This document shows positions 16,507-25,744 of a stretch of DNA of 64,000 nt, in pieces. The stretch lies in NCBI RefSeq assembly GCF_026540855.1, contig NZ_JALNUP010000005.1, forward strand, positions 62,001-126,000, given 5' to 3'. Source of the DNA: Sphingomonas sp. GC_Shp_5. GTDB taxonomy: Bacteria > Pseudomonadota > Alphaproteobacteria > Sphingomonadales > Sphingomonadaceae. Both the position numbers and the translations under genes were made by a program. Positions within the stretch are counted from its first letter, which is position 1. Each line of letters opens with the position of its first letter. The notes under the pieces were generated by a model, which saw only the letters and a program-made list of their open reading frames with translations, searched no databases and was not told the origin of the DNA.

Positions 16507-17766
16507 TTAGCCGATCAGCAGCCCCGCCAGCGCCGCGCTCATGAGGTTGGCGAGGCTGCCTGCCGCCAGCGCGCGCAGGCCGAGCTTGGCGATCATCGGC
16601 CGCTGGTTGGGCGCGAGGCTGCCGGTCACCGCCATCTGGATCGCGATCGACGAGAAATTGGCAAAGCCACACAGCGCGAAGGTAATCACCGCGACGGTGC
16701 GCGGGCTCAGCGCCGCGGCCTGCTTGCCGAGATCGATATAGGCGACGAACTCGTTGAGCACGATCTTCTCGCCGAACAGCCCGCCGGCGATCCCCGCCTC
16801 GTTCCACGGCACGTTGAGGAGGAACATCACCGGCTGGAACAGATAGCCGAGCATCCCCTGGAAGCTCAGGTTCTGAATCCCGAACCAGTGGCCGATGCCG
16901 CCGAGCAGGCCGTTGGCGAGCGCCACCAGCGCGACGAAGGCAAGCACCATCGCGCCGACCGCGACCGCGAGGCGGACGCCGGTCTGCGCGCCCTGCGCGG
17001 CGGCCATGATGATGTTGGCGGGCTTTTCCTCGTCATGGCTCGCCTCGGCGATTGCTACCGCGGCGTCCTCGGGATGATCGCCGAGCGCCAGCTCGCCCTG
17101 CGGCAGATCGCGCCGATCCGGCATGATGATCTTGGCCATCAGGATGCCGCCCGGCGCGGCCATGAAGCTTGCCGCGAGCAGATATTCGATGCGGATCCCC
17201 ATCGAGGCATAGGCCGCGAGGATGGTGCCGGCGACGCCGGCCATGCCGCTGGTCATCACCGTGAACAGCTGCGCGGGGGTGAGGCCGGCGAGATAGGGGC
17301 GGATCACCAGCGGCGATTCGCTTTGGCCGACGAAGATGTTGGCGGCCGCGCACAGCGATTCCACCTTGGAGGCGCCGATCACCCATTCGAGCGCGCCGCC
17401 GAGCCAGCGCACCACCAATTGCATGATGCCGAGGTGGTAAAGGATCGAGACCAGCGCCGCGAAGAAGATGATCACCGGCAGCGCCTGGATCGCGAAATTC
17501 TTGCCGAGCGGGTTGGCGGCGAGTTCACCGAACAGGAAGCTGGTGCCGGCATTGGCATAGCCGAGCAGGTTGGCGACCCCGCCCGACATCCATTCGAGCA
17601 CGAACTTGCCCGCGGGCACATAGAGCACCAGCACCGCGATGCCGGCCTGCAGCGCGAACGCGGCACCGACGATCCGCGGGCGGATCGCCCGCCGATCCGA
17701 CGACAGCAGCACGGCGATGCCGAGAATGACGAGGATGCCGGCAAGGCCGATCAGGATGCGATTCAT
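16507..17766 (-). CDS. nupC: NupC-type concentrative nucleoside transporter
   Basis: The 419-aa inner-membrane protein belongs to the CNT family, which couples nucleoside uptake to protons or sodium. Diagnostic motifs are NIFVGQSESPLVIRPYLAGL, MTSGMAGVAGTILAAYAS, GGILMAKIIMPD and the C-terminal NEFVAYIDL with ALCGFANFSSIAIQ. About eight to ten membrane helices are visible. A long soluble loop (HPEDAAVAIAEASHDEEKPAN) in the middle is typical of these transporters. It stands alone between repeats and a divergent gene. Confidence 0.93.
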   Translation of the reverse strand: MNRILIGLAGILVILGIAVLLSSDRRAIRPRIVGAAFALQAGIAVLVLYVPAGKFVLEWMSGGVANLLGYANAGTSFLFGELAANPLGKNFAIQALPVIIFFAALVSILYHLGIMQLVVRWLGGALEWVIGASKVESLCAAANIFVGQSESPLVIRPYLAGLTPAQLFTVMTSGMAGVAGTILAAYASMGIRIEYLLAASFMAAPGGILMAKIIMPDRRDLPQGELALGDHPEDAAVAIAEASHDEEKPANIIMAAAQGAQTGVRLAVAVGAMVLAFVALVALANGLLGGIGHWFGIQNLSFQGMLGYLFQPVMFLLNVPWNEAGIAGGLFGEKIVLNEFVAYIDLGKQAAALSPRTVAVITFALCGFANFSSIAIQMAVTGSLAPNQRPMIAKLGLRALAAGSLANLMSAALAGLLIG

Positions 17767-17883
17767 GAACTATCCGCGGTTAAGCTGCGACGCGGCCCCC
17801 CGCCTGCGACGGCGCACCATACACTGGCGTGGCGACCGAGCTAGTGGTTTGACGAGGCGGCGAAACCCGCTAGCGTCGCATCG

Positions 17884-18519
17884 ATGGACACTCAAGCGCC
17901 CGTCATCCCCCGTGCCCTCTTCGTCTTCTCGGTCCTCTATGGCGGGATGGTCTGCATCGCCGGCGTGCTCGGGGTAAAGCAGGTCGCGCTCGGCCCGCTG
18001 GCGGTGGAAGCCGGGATCTTCGCCTTTCTGATCCTGGTCGCGCTGTCGAGCGCGGTTGCCGAACTGTTCGGCCAGCGCACCGCGACCTCGCTGGTCCGCC
18101 TGGGCTTCGTGCCGCTGCTGGTCTCCGCCGCGCTGATCCAGATCGTCGTCGCGCTGCCGCATGATCCCGGCATGTACCCGCCGGCGATCGACGCCTTCCC
18201 GGTGGTGGTCGGCCAGGGCGCGCGGATGATGATCGCGGGGCTGATCTCCTACGGCATCTCGCAGTCGCTGAACGTGCTGATCTTCTCCAAGCTGTCGCGT
18301 GGCGAGGGCCGCGGCGTGTGGCTGCGCGGGATCATCGCCAGCGTGATCAGCCAGATCATCGACACGCTGCTGTTCATCTCCATCTCGTTCTTCGGCGAGC
18401 GCCCGATCCTCGGGCTGATGGCCGGGCAGATGCTGACCAAGGTGATCCTGTCGGTGGTGCTGATGCCGTTCCTGATCACCGCGCTGGTCGCGCTTGGGCG
18501 GCGACTCGACCGGGCATAA
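17884..18519 (+). CDS. Queuosine precursor transporter (VUT/YhhQ family)
   Basis: The 211-aa membrane protein has about six helices. It contains the VUT family traits: an early VLYGGMVCIAGVLGVKQV helix, AVAELFGQRTATSLVRLGF, the amphipathic SLNVLIFSKLSRGEGRGVWLR loop, and SQIIDTLLFISISFFG. YhhQ in E. coli imports the queuosine precursor preQ0/preQ1; the same role is inferred here. It is followed by a repeat element and argB. Confidence 0.88.
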   Translation: MDTQAPVIPRALFVFSVLYGGMVCIAGVLGVKQVALGPLAVEAGIFAFLILVALSSAVAELFGQRTATSLVRLGFVPLLVSAALIQIVVALPHDPGMYPPAIDAFPVVVGQGARMMIAGLISYGISQSLNVLIFSKLSRGEGRGVWLRGIIASVISQIIDTLLFISISFFGERPILGLMAGQMLTKVILSVVLMPFLITALVALGRRLDRA

Positions 18520-18521
18520 GC

Positions 18522-18601
18522 CGTCACCCCAGCGTAAGCTGGGGTCTTTGGCGATGGCGGGACGAGAGCCGCGGGAGACCCCAGCTTGCGCTGGGGTGAC
18601 C
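18522..18601. repeat. Paired inverted repeat, GTCACCCCAGC family
   Basis: The arms GTCACCCCAGCG...GCTGGGGTCT (18523-18547) and AGACCCCAGC...GCTGGGGTGAC (18576-18600) are inverted copies, each itself a palindrome-like hairpin. The same design recurs at 30112-30193. It fills the gap between the transporter gene and argB and may also stop transcription. Confidence 0.75.
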
Positions 18602-18660
18602 GTTTGTGTGCGCCATCGTGACGGGTGACGGTTCATCATGCGCCCGCTAAAGGCGCGGAC

Positions 18661-19560
18661 ATGACCGACTATGCTCCCAATGCCGCGCTGCTCGCCAAGG
18701 CCGAGACCCTCACCGAGGCGCTGCCCTATCTGCAGCGCTACGCGGGCCAGACCTTCGTGGTCAAATATGGCGGCCACGCGATGGGCGACCCCGAACTGGC
18801 GCGCGATTTCGCCGAGGACGTGGTGCTGCTGAAAGCGGTCGGGATCAACCCGGTGGTGGTCCATGGCGGCGGCCCGCAGATCGGCGCGATGCTCAAGCGC
18901 CTCGGCGTCGAGTCGCGCTTCGTCGACGGCCTGCGCGTCACCGACAAGGAGACGGCGCAGATCGCCGAAATGGTCCTCGCCGGCTCGATCAACAAGGAGA
19001 TCGTCGGCTGGATCGGGCAGGCCGGCGGCCGCGCGGTCGGCATCTCGGGCAAGGACGCCGGGCTGGTCACCGCCGAAAAGGTCAAGCGCGAGGCGCCCGA
19101 CAAGCTCCAGGGAATCGAGCGCCATGTCGATCTCGGCTTCGTCGGCGAGCCGGTCGCGGTTGATCGCCGGATCCTCGACTCGCTGAGCGCCGACGGCATC
19201 ATCCCGGTGGTCGCGCCGATCGCGATCGGCGCCGACGGCGAGACCTACAACATCAACGCCGACACCATGGCCGGCGCGATCGCCGCGGCGCTCGGCGCAT
19301 CGCGCTTCTTCCTGCTCACCGACGTCGCCGGCGTGCTCGACAAGAACAAGGAACTGCTCACCGACCTCGATCCGCGCCGGATCGCCGCACTCAAGGCCGA
19401 TGGCACGATCTCGGGCGGGATGATCCCCAAGGTGGAGACCTGCGTCGCCGCGGTCAGCGCCGGGGTGGATGCCGCGGTGATCCTCGACGGCCGGGTGCCG
19501 CATGCGATGCTGCTGGAGATCTTCACCTCGGCCGGCGCGGGCACGCTGGTCCACGCCTGA
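18661..19560 (+). CDS. argB: Acetylglutamate kinase
   Basis: The 299-aa enzyme phosphorylates N-acetylglutamate, the second step of arginine synthesis. It has the amino-acid kinase motifs [45 protein letters not shown] (nucleotide and substrate site), [12 protein letters not shown] and [10 protein letters not shown], with [14 protein letters not shown] at the end. The KVETC and long N-terminus fit the arginine-sensitive (feedback-inhibited) class. The ATG at 18661 was preferred to a frame extension into the upstream repeat. No other arg gene is adjacent. Confidence 0.96.
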   Translation: MTDYAPNAALLAKAETLTEALPYLQRYAGQTFVVKYGGHAMGDPELARDFAEDVVLLKAVGINPVVVHGGGPQIGAMLKRLGVESRFVDGLRVTDKETAQIAEMVLAGSINKEIVGWIGQAGGRAVGISGKDAGLVTAEKVKREAPDKLQGIERHVDLGFVGEPVAVDRRILDSLSADGIIPVVAPIAIGADGETYNINADTMAGAIAAALGASRFFLLTDVAGVLDKNKELLTDLDPRRIAALKADGTISGGMIPKVETCVAAVSAGVDAAVILDGRVPHAMLLEIFTSAGAGTLVHA

Positions 19561-19624
19561 GCCGCCCCTGTCCACACCGGCCGGAACCGGCTAGGCGTGG
19601 TATCGTCAATTTCGGAGACCCCGC

Positions 19625-19933
19625 GTGATCGCGCTGACCATCATCCAGATTCTCCAGGTGCTGCTCGACGTGGTGTGGTGGATCATCTTCGTCCAGTTCA
19701 TCCTGTCGCTGCTGATCACCTTCAACGTCATCAACACCTCCAACCAGTTCGTCCGCGCGCTGTACGACGGGCTCGAGCGGCTCACCGAGCCGATGTACCG
19801 GCCGCTGCGCCGGGTGCTGCCGAGCGCCGGCGGGCTCGATCTGTCGCCGATGGTGGTGCTGATCATCATCGCCATCCTCGATATCGTGCTGCGCAACCTC
19901 GCGATCAGCATCGTCACCGGCGGCGCGGTCTGA
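19625..19933 (+). CDS. YggT family membrane protein
   Basis: The 102-aa protein has two YggT repeats: a first helix pair (IIQILQVLLDVVWWIIFVQF) with SLLITFNVIN, the central conserved LTEPMYRPLRRVLPS, and a second helix (LSPMVVLIIIAILDIVLRN). The start is GTG after GGAG. YggT proteins are widespread and linked to osmotic tolerance and cell-division/chloroplast CCB3-like functions; the activity is unclear. It lies 65 bp after argB and ahead of folD. Confidence 0.88.
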   Translation: MIALTIIQILQVLLDVVWWIIFVQFILSLLITFNVINTSNQFVRALYDGLERLTEPMYRPLRRVLPSAGGLDLSPMVVLIIIAILDIVLRNLAISIVTGGAV

Positions 19934-20019
19934 GCCGCTAGCGGCTACCGCCGCCGCTCGGCGCGAGAGGGAGCCGCAACGCTGGCGAAAATGGCCGTCA
20001 GCCGTTATGCGCCTCGGGC

Positions 20020-20898
20020 ATGACCGCCACGATCATCGACGGCAAGGCGCATGCCGCCCGCCTCCGCGCCCGCGTCGCCGACGCCGTTGCCGCGTTCCGC
20101 ACCGCCACCGGCCGCGCGCCCGGGCTTGCCGTGGTGCTGGTCGGCGAGGATCCGGCGTCGGCGGTTTACGTTCGCTCCAAGGGCAAGGCGACCCGCGAGG
20201 CCGGGATGGCGGGCTTCGAGCACCGTCTGCCGGTCGAGACCACGTCCGACGCGCTGCTCGCGCTCGTCGCCAGGTTCAACGCCGATCCCGCGGTGGACGG
20301 CATCCTCGTCCAGCTGCCGCTCCCGGCGCACATCGATGCCCAGGCGGTGCTGCTCGCGATCGATCCCGACAAGGACGTCGATGGCTTCCACCCGGTCAAC
20401 GCCGGCCGCCTTGCGATCGGCGCCGACGGCTTCGTGCCGTGCACGCCCTTGGGCTGCCTGATGCTGCTGCAGGACATCCACCCCCGCCTGTCGGGCATGG
20501 AGGCGGTGGTGGTCGGCCGTTCCAACATCGTCGGCAAGCCGATGGCGCAATTGCTGCTCGGCCAGAGCTGCACGGTGACGGTGGTGCACAGCCGCACCCG
20601 CGACGTCCCCGCGCATGTCCGCGCCGCCGACATCGTCGTCGCCGCGGTCGGCATCCCCCAGTTCATCAAGGGCGACTGGATCAAGCCCGGCGCCACCGTG
20701 ATCGACGTCGGCATCAACCGCATCGAGACCGGGCTGGTCGGCGACGTCGACTTCGCCGCGGCGGTCGAGGTCGCCGGCGCGATCACCCCGGTGCCGGGCG
20801 GGGTCGGGCCGATGACCATCGCGTGCCTGATCCGCAACACCTATGTCTCCGCCTGCCGGCGCGACGGCGTCGTTCCCGCGTTGGGCGACGGGGCGTGA
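20020..20898 (+). CDS. folD: Methylenetetrahydrofolate dehydrogenase/cyclohydrolase FolD
   Basis: The 292-aa bifunctional enzyme interconverts 5,10-methylene- and 10-formyl-tetrahydrofolate with NADP. Visible signatures are the catalytic YVRSKGKA (Tyr-x3-Lys), [28 protein letters not shown], the nucleotide site [16 protein letters not shown], and [14 protein letters not shown] near the end. It is a cytosolic source of one-carbon units, relevant to purine synthesis (purH lies further along). Its last codons overlap the marC start (GTGA). Confidence 0.96.
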   Translation: MTATIIDGKAHAARLRARVADAVAAFRTATGRAPGLAVVLVGEDPASAVYVRSKGKATREAGMAGFEHRLPVETTSDALLALVARFNADPAVDGILVQLPLPAHIDAQAVLLAIDPDKDVDGFHPVNAGRLAIGADGFVPCTPLGCLMLLQDIHPRLSGMEAVVVGRSNIVGKPMAQLLLGQSCTVTVVHSRTRDVPAHVRAADIVVAAVGIPQFIKGDWIKPGATVIDVGINRIETGLVGDVDFAAAVEVAGAITPVPGGVGPMTIACLIRNTYVSACRRDGVVPALGDGA

Positions 20899-21515
20899 TC
20901 GAGCTCTATATCTCGACGCTGATCACCTTCTTCGTGGTGATCGATCCGCCCGGCTGCGCGCCGATCTACGCCGGGCTCTCGGCGAGCGCCTCGCCGGTGC
21001 AGAAGCGCAGCATGGCGATCCGCGCGGTGGTGGTCGCCTCGCTGATCCTGGTGGTGTTCGCCGCCTTCGGCGAGAGCCTGCTCCACGGCCTCGGCATCAA
21101 CCTGGCGAGCTTCCGCATCGCCGGTGGCATCATGCTGTTCCTGATCGCGCTCGAGATGGTGTTCGAAAAGCGCACCCAGCGCCGCGAGGACCGCGCCGCC
21201 GAGGTCGCGGCCGATCCCGAGGCGGAGGACGTGTCGATCTTTCCGATGGCGATGCCGATGATCGCCGGCCCGGGCTCGATCGCCACGGTGATGCTGCTAA
21301 TGGCGCGCACCAACGGCATCCAGGCGACGCTGGTGGTGCTCGCGGCGATGGGCACGATCCTGCTGCTCACCCTCGCCGCGCTGCTCGCCGCAGGGCCGCT
21401 GATGCGGCTGCTCGGCACCCGGATCGAGGCGGTGATCACCCGCGTGCTCGGCGTGCTGCTCGCCGCGCTCGCGGTGCAGTTCGTGATCGACGGGTTGCAG
21501 CTCAGCCTGCGCTGA
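20895..21515 (+). CDS. MarC family integral membrane protein
   Basis: The 206-aa product begins with GTG inside the folD stop (GTGA) and has about six hydrophobic helices. MarC traits are [17 protein letters not shown] near the N-terminus, [18 protein letters not shown], and [19 protein letters not shown]. Despite its name, the family has no proven role in antibiotic resistance; function is unknown. Overlap suggests cotranslation with folD, although no functional link is known. Confidence 0.88.
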   Translation: MIELYISTLITFFVVIDPPGCAPIYAGLSASASPVQKRSMAIRAVVVASLILVVFAAFGESLLHGLGINLASFRIAGGIMLFLIALEMVFEKRTQRREDRAAEVAADPEAEDVSIFPMAMPMIAGPGSIATVMLLMARTNGIQATLVVLAAMGTILLLTLAALLAAGPLMRLLGTRIEAVITRVLGVLLAALAVQFVIDGLQLSLR

Positions 21516-21522
21516 AACCGAC

Positions 21523-23343
21523 TCAATCCACCTTGAACAATCGCAGCGGCGACTCCGCCGGCAGCGGCAGCGGGGTCAGCCATGCCGGCACCTTGCCGTG
21601 CGCGAGCTGGTCATAGAAGCCACCAGGCGCGCGGGCGCGGTAGTTGGTCGATTCCGACATGTTGGGGCAGAGCAGCAGCATCGTCGCGCCATGGCGGCGG
21701 ATGATGCCGTGCGCCTGATCGGCCGATCCCTGGAAGGCATGCTGGACATCGAGGATCGCGTCGCCGTTGCGATGATAAGGGCCGGCGATCGCGTCATGAT
21801 GGGTGACGGTGATCAGCCGCGGGCTGAGATCGACGAAGGTGAAGATGGTCTGCGCCGGATAGCGGTCGAGTGCCTTCAGCACCGTGTAGCGCACGCAATT
21901 GCCCGACGCGCGGTTGACCCGCTTGGTATAGGCGTTGGGGCGGTCGACCGGCAGATATTTGATGATCAGCCCGGCGAACAGGCCGGAGACGAGCAGGAAA
22001 CCGACCACCGTGCCGCCGATCCGCACCGCCATCAGCCGGTGGTTGGCGAACCAGGGCAGGATGATCCAGCCGAGCAGCGTCGCGCCGGGCACCGCGAGCA
22101 GCTGTGCCGCGGGGCCGGCGCGGATCTGCCACAGCAGCATCGCAGTGGCGAAGGCGACGAACAGCGCCACCGCGGTCCAGCCGATCAGCGCCGCGCCGCG
22201 CCGCGCTCGCCAGGTGCCGACGACGACCCCCAGCAAGCCGACGATCGGCAGCGCCGCGATCGGGAAGGCCAGCCGGAAGGGATGCTTGTAGATCGGCTTG
22301 GCCTCGCGGACATTGTCCAGCCAGTTCTTCTGCAGCTCGGGCGAGACGCCCTCGGGCCGGCCGAGGCATTGCGGGAAGAAATGCGCGAAGCCGGCGGCGA
22401 TCACGACGCCGGCGACCGCGGCGAGGCCGAAGCGCACCGCGCGCGCCGCCGGGTTGATCCAGGCGAGCACGAACAGCAGCGCCCCCGCCGCGACCATCAC
22501 GCTCAGCCATACCGGGGTGAGCGCATCGCACCGCATCTCGTAATTGGCATTGGACGCGAACGCCGCAAAGCCCAGCGCGCCGCCGCCGCCGAGGCTCAGC
22601 GCATAAGCCGACAGGCGCGGCGCCTCGGCGCGGTCCCACACCCAGCGCAGCGCGAGGATCGCGCCGGCCATCGCCGCATAAGGCAGCATCTCGAGCCCGA
22701 TCGACAGCGACACCGCGCTCGCCAGCCCGACCATGATCCCGCCGCGCGCCCCGCGCCCGTCGCACAGGCCGGCGACGGTGAGGCTGAGCATCGCCAGCTG
22801 CCAGCCGTGGTGATCGATCCGCTCGGGGAGGAACATCAGCATCGTCGCCGCGGTGCCGAGCAGGAAGATCAGCGCCAGCGGCCACGCCAGCGGGTGGATC
22901 AGGCGGCGCACCGTGGCGGAGACGCCAAGCATGGTGATCGACAGCGGCAGCAGCGGCGCGATCCCGCACGCCAGCCGCTCGGCCCAGGCGTTTGAGGTGA
23001 ACAGGCGGAAGAACAGGATCATCCCCGCGATCGGCAGGTCGACGATCCGGCTCCAGTGGATGTTGGCGCCCACCGGCGGGTTGAGCCGATATTGGCGCAG
23101 GTCGTACCAGCCCTGGCCACCGAGCCAGGCGCGGACCTGCATCAGGCGCATGTTGTCGTCGGTGTCGCCGAGCGACAGCCAGCGCACCATGTTCCAGTCG
23201 CTCCACACGTACCAGATCGTGACGCCGAGCCACGCCAGCAGCGTCAAGGCGATCCAGTGACGCTCGAGATCGCGGGTCCAGGTCCCGCGGGAGTAATTGT
23301 TCAAGCTGCTGACCTCGATTTGCCCGTTTCGCTCCCGGCGCAT
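21523..23343 (-). CDS. Large polytopic membrane protein, glycosyltransferase-like
   Basis: The 606-aa protein has about twelve hydrophobic segments and an N-terminal cytoplasmic tail (MRRERNGQIEVSS). The first loop contains LGDTDDNMRLMQVRAWL, a periplasmic acidic motif resembling those of GT-C polyprenol-phosphate sugar transferases. A soluble C-terminal domain follows residue 430 or so. I see homology only at this architectural level, so a transferase role is tentative. It is divergent from gtrA (start codons 19 bp apart) and near a methyltransferase and a GT2 gene, which suggests a cell-envelope glycan task. Confidence 0.7.
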   Translation of the reverse strand: MRRERNGQIEVSSLNNYSRGTWTRDLERHWIALTLLAWLGVTIWYVWSDWNMVRWLSLGDTDDNMRLMQVRAWLGGQGWYDLRQYRLNPPVGANIHWSRIVDLPIAGMILFFRLFTSNAWAERLACGIAPLLPLSITMLGVSATVRRLIHPLAWPLALIFLLGTAATMLMFLPERIDHHGWQLAMLSLTVAGLCDGRGARGGIMVGLASAVSLSIGLEMLPYAAMAGAILALRWVWDRAEAPRLSAYALSLGGGGALGFAAFASNANYEMRCDALTPVWLSVMVAAGALLFVLAWINPAARAVRFGLAAVAGVVIAAGFAHFFPQCLGRPEGVSPELQKNWLDNVREAKPIYKHPFRLAFPIAALPIVGLLGVVVGTWRARRGAALIGWTAVALFVAFATAMLLWQIRAGPAAQLLAVPGATLLGWIILPWFANHRLMAVRIGGTVVGFLLVSGLFAGLIIKYLPVDRPNAYTKRVNRASGNCVRYTVLKALDRYPAQTIFTFVDLSPRLITVTHHDAIAGPYHRNGDAILDVQHAFQGSADQAHGIIRRHGATMLLLCPNMSESTNYRARAPGGFYDQLAHGKVPAWLTPLPLPAESPLRLFKVD

Positions 23344-23362
23344 TGCCTTTAGGGCGAGCGCG

Positions 23363-23809
23363 ATGGCGAGGGAAGCATCGGCAGGGCCGCAACGATCAAG
23401 ACTGCAAGGTCTCCGCGACAGCGGCCTTCTCGGGCAGCTGATCCGCTTCGGCATCGCCGGCGGCATATCGACGCTGGTATATTCGGCGGTCTACCTGCCG
23501 CTCAGCCTCTATGTGTTCGAGCGCCGCCACGCCGTTTATGCGGTGCCCTTCGCCTTCGTGGTCGCGGTGACCGCGGGTTTCTTCCTGCACAGCCGCTGGA
23601 GCTTCAAGGGCCATGGCAGCCGCGAGCCGGGCGGCGTCCAGCAGGTAAAATTCGTGATGGTGCAGGCGACCGGCATGGCGTTGAACGCGCTGGTCACCTG
23701 GATCGGCACCGCCGGCTTCGGCCTGCCGCCCTGGGCGCCCTTGCTGCCCGCGGTCGCGCTTGCCACGATCGTCACCTTCATTCTCAACCGCTGGCTGGTG
23801 TTCGCATAA
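23363..23809 (+). CDS. GtrA family membrane protein
   Basis: The 148-aa protein has four membrane helices in the GtrA pattern: LIRFGIAGGISTLVYSAVYLP, YAVPFAFVVAVTAGFFLHSRWSF, then FVMVQATGMALNALVTWI, and LATIVTFILNRWLVF. GtrA-like proteins are thought to flip or guide polyprenyl-linked sugars made by a partner GT2 enzyme (GtrB), a match to the nearby GT2 gene. The start MAREASAG was chosen because an earlier Met would run into the divergent gene. The stop overlaps the next ATG (TAATG). Confidence 0.85.
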   Translation: MAREASAGPQRSRLQGLRDSGLLGQLIRFGIAGGISTLVYSAVYLPLSLYVFERRHAVYAVPFAFVVAVTAGFFLHSRWSFKGHGSREPGGVQQVKFVMVQATGMALNALVTWIGTAGFGLPPWAPLLPAVALATIVTFILNRWLVFA

Positions 23810-24540
23810 TGGATCGCATCGTCTACGACCGCATGGCCGCACATGATTCCACCCATTGGTGGTATCGCGCGCGCCGCGACATCCTCAGCGATTATCTCAC
23901 CCGCTACGCCGCGCTGCCCAAGCCGGCGCGGATCCTCGAGATCGGCTGCGGCACGGGGCACAACCTGCCGATGCTCGCCTCCTTCGGCGAGGTCGATGCG
24001 ATCGAGATCGATCCCGCGGCGAGGCAGATCGCCAGCGAGCGACTCGGCCGACCGGTGGGCGACGCCCCGCTCCCGGCGCTGCCGGGGATCGAACGCGGCG
24101 CCTATGACCTGATCGCGGTGCTCGATGTGGTCGAGCATATCGATGACGATGTCGCCGCGTTGAAGGCGATGCGCGATTGCCTCAAGCCCGGCGGCAAGAT
24201 CCTGATCGCGGTGCCTGCGCACCAGTGGCTGTGGAGCGCGCATGACGTGGTCAACCACCACCACCGCCGCTATTCCAAGGCGAGCCTCGCCACCGCGATC
24301 GAGGCCGCCGGCCTCCACCCGCGCAAGCTCACCTATTTCAACTCGCTGCTGTTCCCGCTCGCCGCCGCGGCGCGCATCGCCGGCCGGCTCACCGGGCGCG
24401 ACGACAGCGACGATTCGCCCCCCGCCAAGCCGCTCAACACGCTGTTCGAGACGATCTTCCGCCTCGAACGCCATGCGGTTGGCCGGTTGCCGATGACGCC
24501 GGGGGTCTCGATCGTCACGTTGGCGGAGCCCAGGGGCTGA
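23809..24540 (+). CDS. Class I SAM-dependent methyltransferase
   Basis: The 243-aa protein has motif I ILEIGCGTGHNLPML, an acidic motif II (VDAIEID), motif post-I LIAVLDVVEHIDDD, and GGKILIAVPAHQWLWS before a VNHHHRRYSKASL stretch. This matches methyltransferase family 11/23-type enzymes common in cell-surface polysaccharide clusters. The hydrophobic NSLLFPLAAAARIAG at residue 180 may associate with the membrane. The substrate is unknown; overlap with gtrA supports a role in modifying a lipid-linked glycan. Confidence 0.85.
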   Translation: MDRIVYDRMAAHDSTHWWYRARRDILSDYLTRYAALPKPARILEIGCGTGHNLPMLASFGEVDAIEIDPAARQIASERLGRPVGDAPLPALPGIERGAYDLIAVLDVVEHIDDDVAALKAMRDCLKPGGKILIAVPAHQWLWSAHDVVNHHHRRYSKASLATAIEAAGLHPRKLTYFNSLLFPLAAAARIAGRLTGRDDSDDSPPAKPLNTLFETIFRLERHAVGRLPMTPGVSIVTLAEPRG

Positions 24541-24553
24541 TCACACCCTCCCG

Positions 24554-24650
24554 CGTCATGCTGAACTTGTTTCAGCATCCATGGCCAACGCGACCCGCGC
24601 ATACCCGGTGCCTGATGGGCCATGGATCCTGAAACGAGTTCAGGATGACA
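24554..24650. repeat. Paired inverted repeat, CTGAAC...GTTTCAG family
   Basis: CGTCATGCTGAACTTGTTTC (from 24554) begins the left arm, which is inverted in the right arm ending GAAACGAGTTCAGGATGACA. Each arm is a hairpin and CCATGG sits near the middle of each. A partial relative is at 16457-16490. The repeat fills the gap between the methyltransferase and the convergent GT2 gene. Confidence 0.8.
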
Positions 24651-24654
24651 GTGA

Positions 24655-25674
24655 TTATTCCGCCGCCTGGCGCACCAGCACGTCATCGAACTCCGGCGAG
24701 GGCTCGGCGGCGTTGAACCCCAGGCTCGAGCGCCCCTTCACCGGACCGGCGATGTCCGCGACCAGATAGAGCGGCCGCCGCTTGGACTCGATGTAGAGCC
24801 GGCCGAGATATTCGCCGATCATCCCGAGCACGAACATCTGCACCGCCGAGAGCACCACGACGACGAGCATCGTCGAGGTCCAGCCCTGCACCGGCGAGCC
24901 TTCGAAATAGCCCCAGGCGATATAGATCAGCAGCAGCAGCGACAGGCCGGCGAGGATCACCGAGGCATGGCTGGCGAAGCGCAGCGGCGCGGTGGAGAAG
25001 CCGGTGACGGCATCGAACGCGAGGCGCACCATCTTGCCGAGCGGATAATTGGTCTCGCCGGCATGCCGCTCGGCGCGGTCATAGGGGAACGGCACCTGGC
25101 GGAAGCCCACCCAGGCGACCATGCCGCGGATAAAGCGCGCCTGCTCGGGCAGGCTGAGGAAGGCATCGAGCGCGCGGCGGCTCATCAGCCGGAAATCGCC
25201 GGTGTCGAGCGGGATCGGCGTATCGGTGACGCGATCGAGCACGCGATAGAACGCCGCAGCGGTCGCCTTCTTGAAGATCGTCTCGCCCTCGCGCTTGCGC
25301 CGCACCGCATAGACGACATCGGCGCCCTGCTCGCGCATCGCCACCCGCATCTCGGCGAGCAGCTCGGGAGGATCCTGCAGATCGGCATCGATGATCAGAA
25401 TCTGCGCGCCCGAGCACAGGTCGAGCCCCGCGGTCAGCGCCAACTGGTGGCCGTGGTTGCGCGACAGATTGATCGCCACCACCCGCGGATCGGCGGCGCT
25501 GAGCCGCTGCATCACCGGCCAGCTGTCGTCGCGGCTGCCATCGTTGATCAGCACGATCTCATGGTCGTCGCCCACCGCGGCCTGCGCGGCGGCCGAGACG
25601 CGCGCGTGCAGCAGCTCGAGGCACGCGGCTTCATTGTAGCAGGGAATGACGACGGACAGCGCGGGGCGATGCAT
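24655..25674 (-). CDS. GT2 family glycosyltransferase with C-terminal membrane helices (GtrB-like)
   Basis: The 339-aa enzyme has an N-terminal GT-A domain: LSVVIPCYNEA, VLINDGSRDDSW, NHGHQLALTAGLD, and the DxD-like ILIIDADLQDPPELL. Two or three C-terminal helices follow (residues about 232-292, ILAGLSLLLLIYIAWGYF; VVVLSAVQMFVLGMIGEYLGRLY). This is the dolichyl-phosphate mannosyltransferase / GtrB bactoprenyl glucosyltransferase layout, charging a polyprenol carrier. It faces the gtrA-methyltransferase genes, completing the likely pair of GtrA and GtrB functions. Confidence 0.9.
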   Translation of the reverse strand: MHRPALSVVIPCYNEAACLELLHARVSAAAQAAVGDDHEIVLINDGSRDDSWPVMQRLSAADPRVVAINLSRNHGHQLALTAGLDLCSGAQILIIDADLQDPPELLAEMRVAMREQGADVVYAVRRKREGETIFKKATAAAFYRVLDRVTDTPIPLDTGDFRLMSRRALDAFLSLPEQARFIRGMVAWVGFRQVPFPYDRAERHAGETNYPLGKMVRLAFDAVTGFSTAPLRFASHASVILAGLSLLLLIYIAWGYFEGSPVQGWTSTMLVVVVLSAVQMFVLGMIGEYLGRLYIESKRRPLYLVADIAGPVKGRSSLGFNAAEPSPEFDDVLVRQAAE

Positions 25675-25744
25675 GGGGCGGTCTTAGCGGCTCGTCACGG
25701 CTTCGTCACCAATCTCGCGCTTGCGGCGCGAGCGGGCGCGTCGT

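Noticed and set aside
19933..19946. AGCCGCTAGCGGCT palindrome after the yggT gene as a terminator.
   Set aside because: The stem is short and there is no T-run on either strand.
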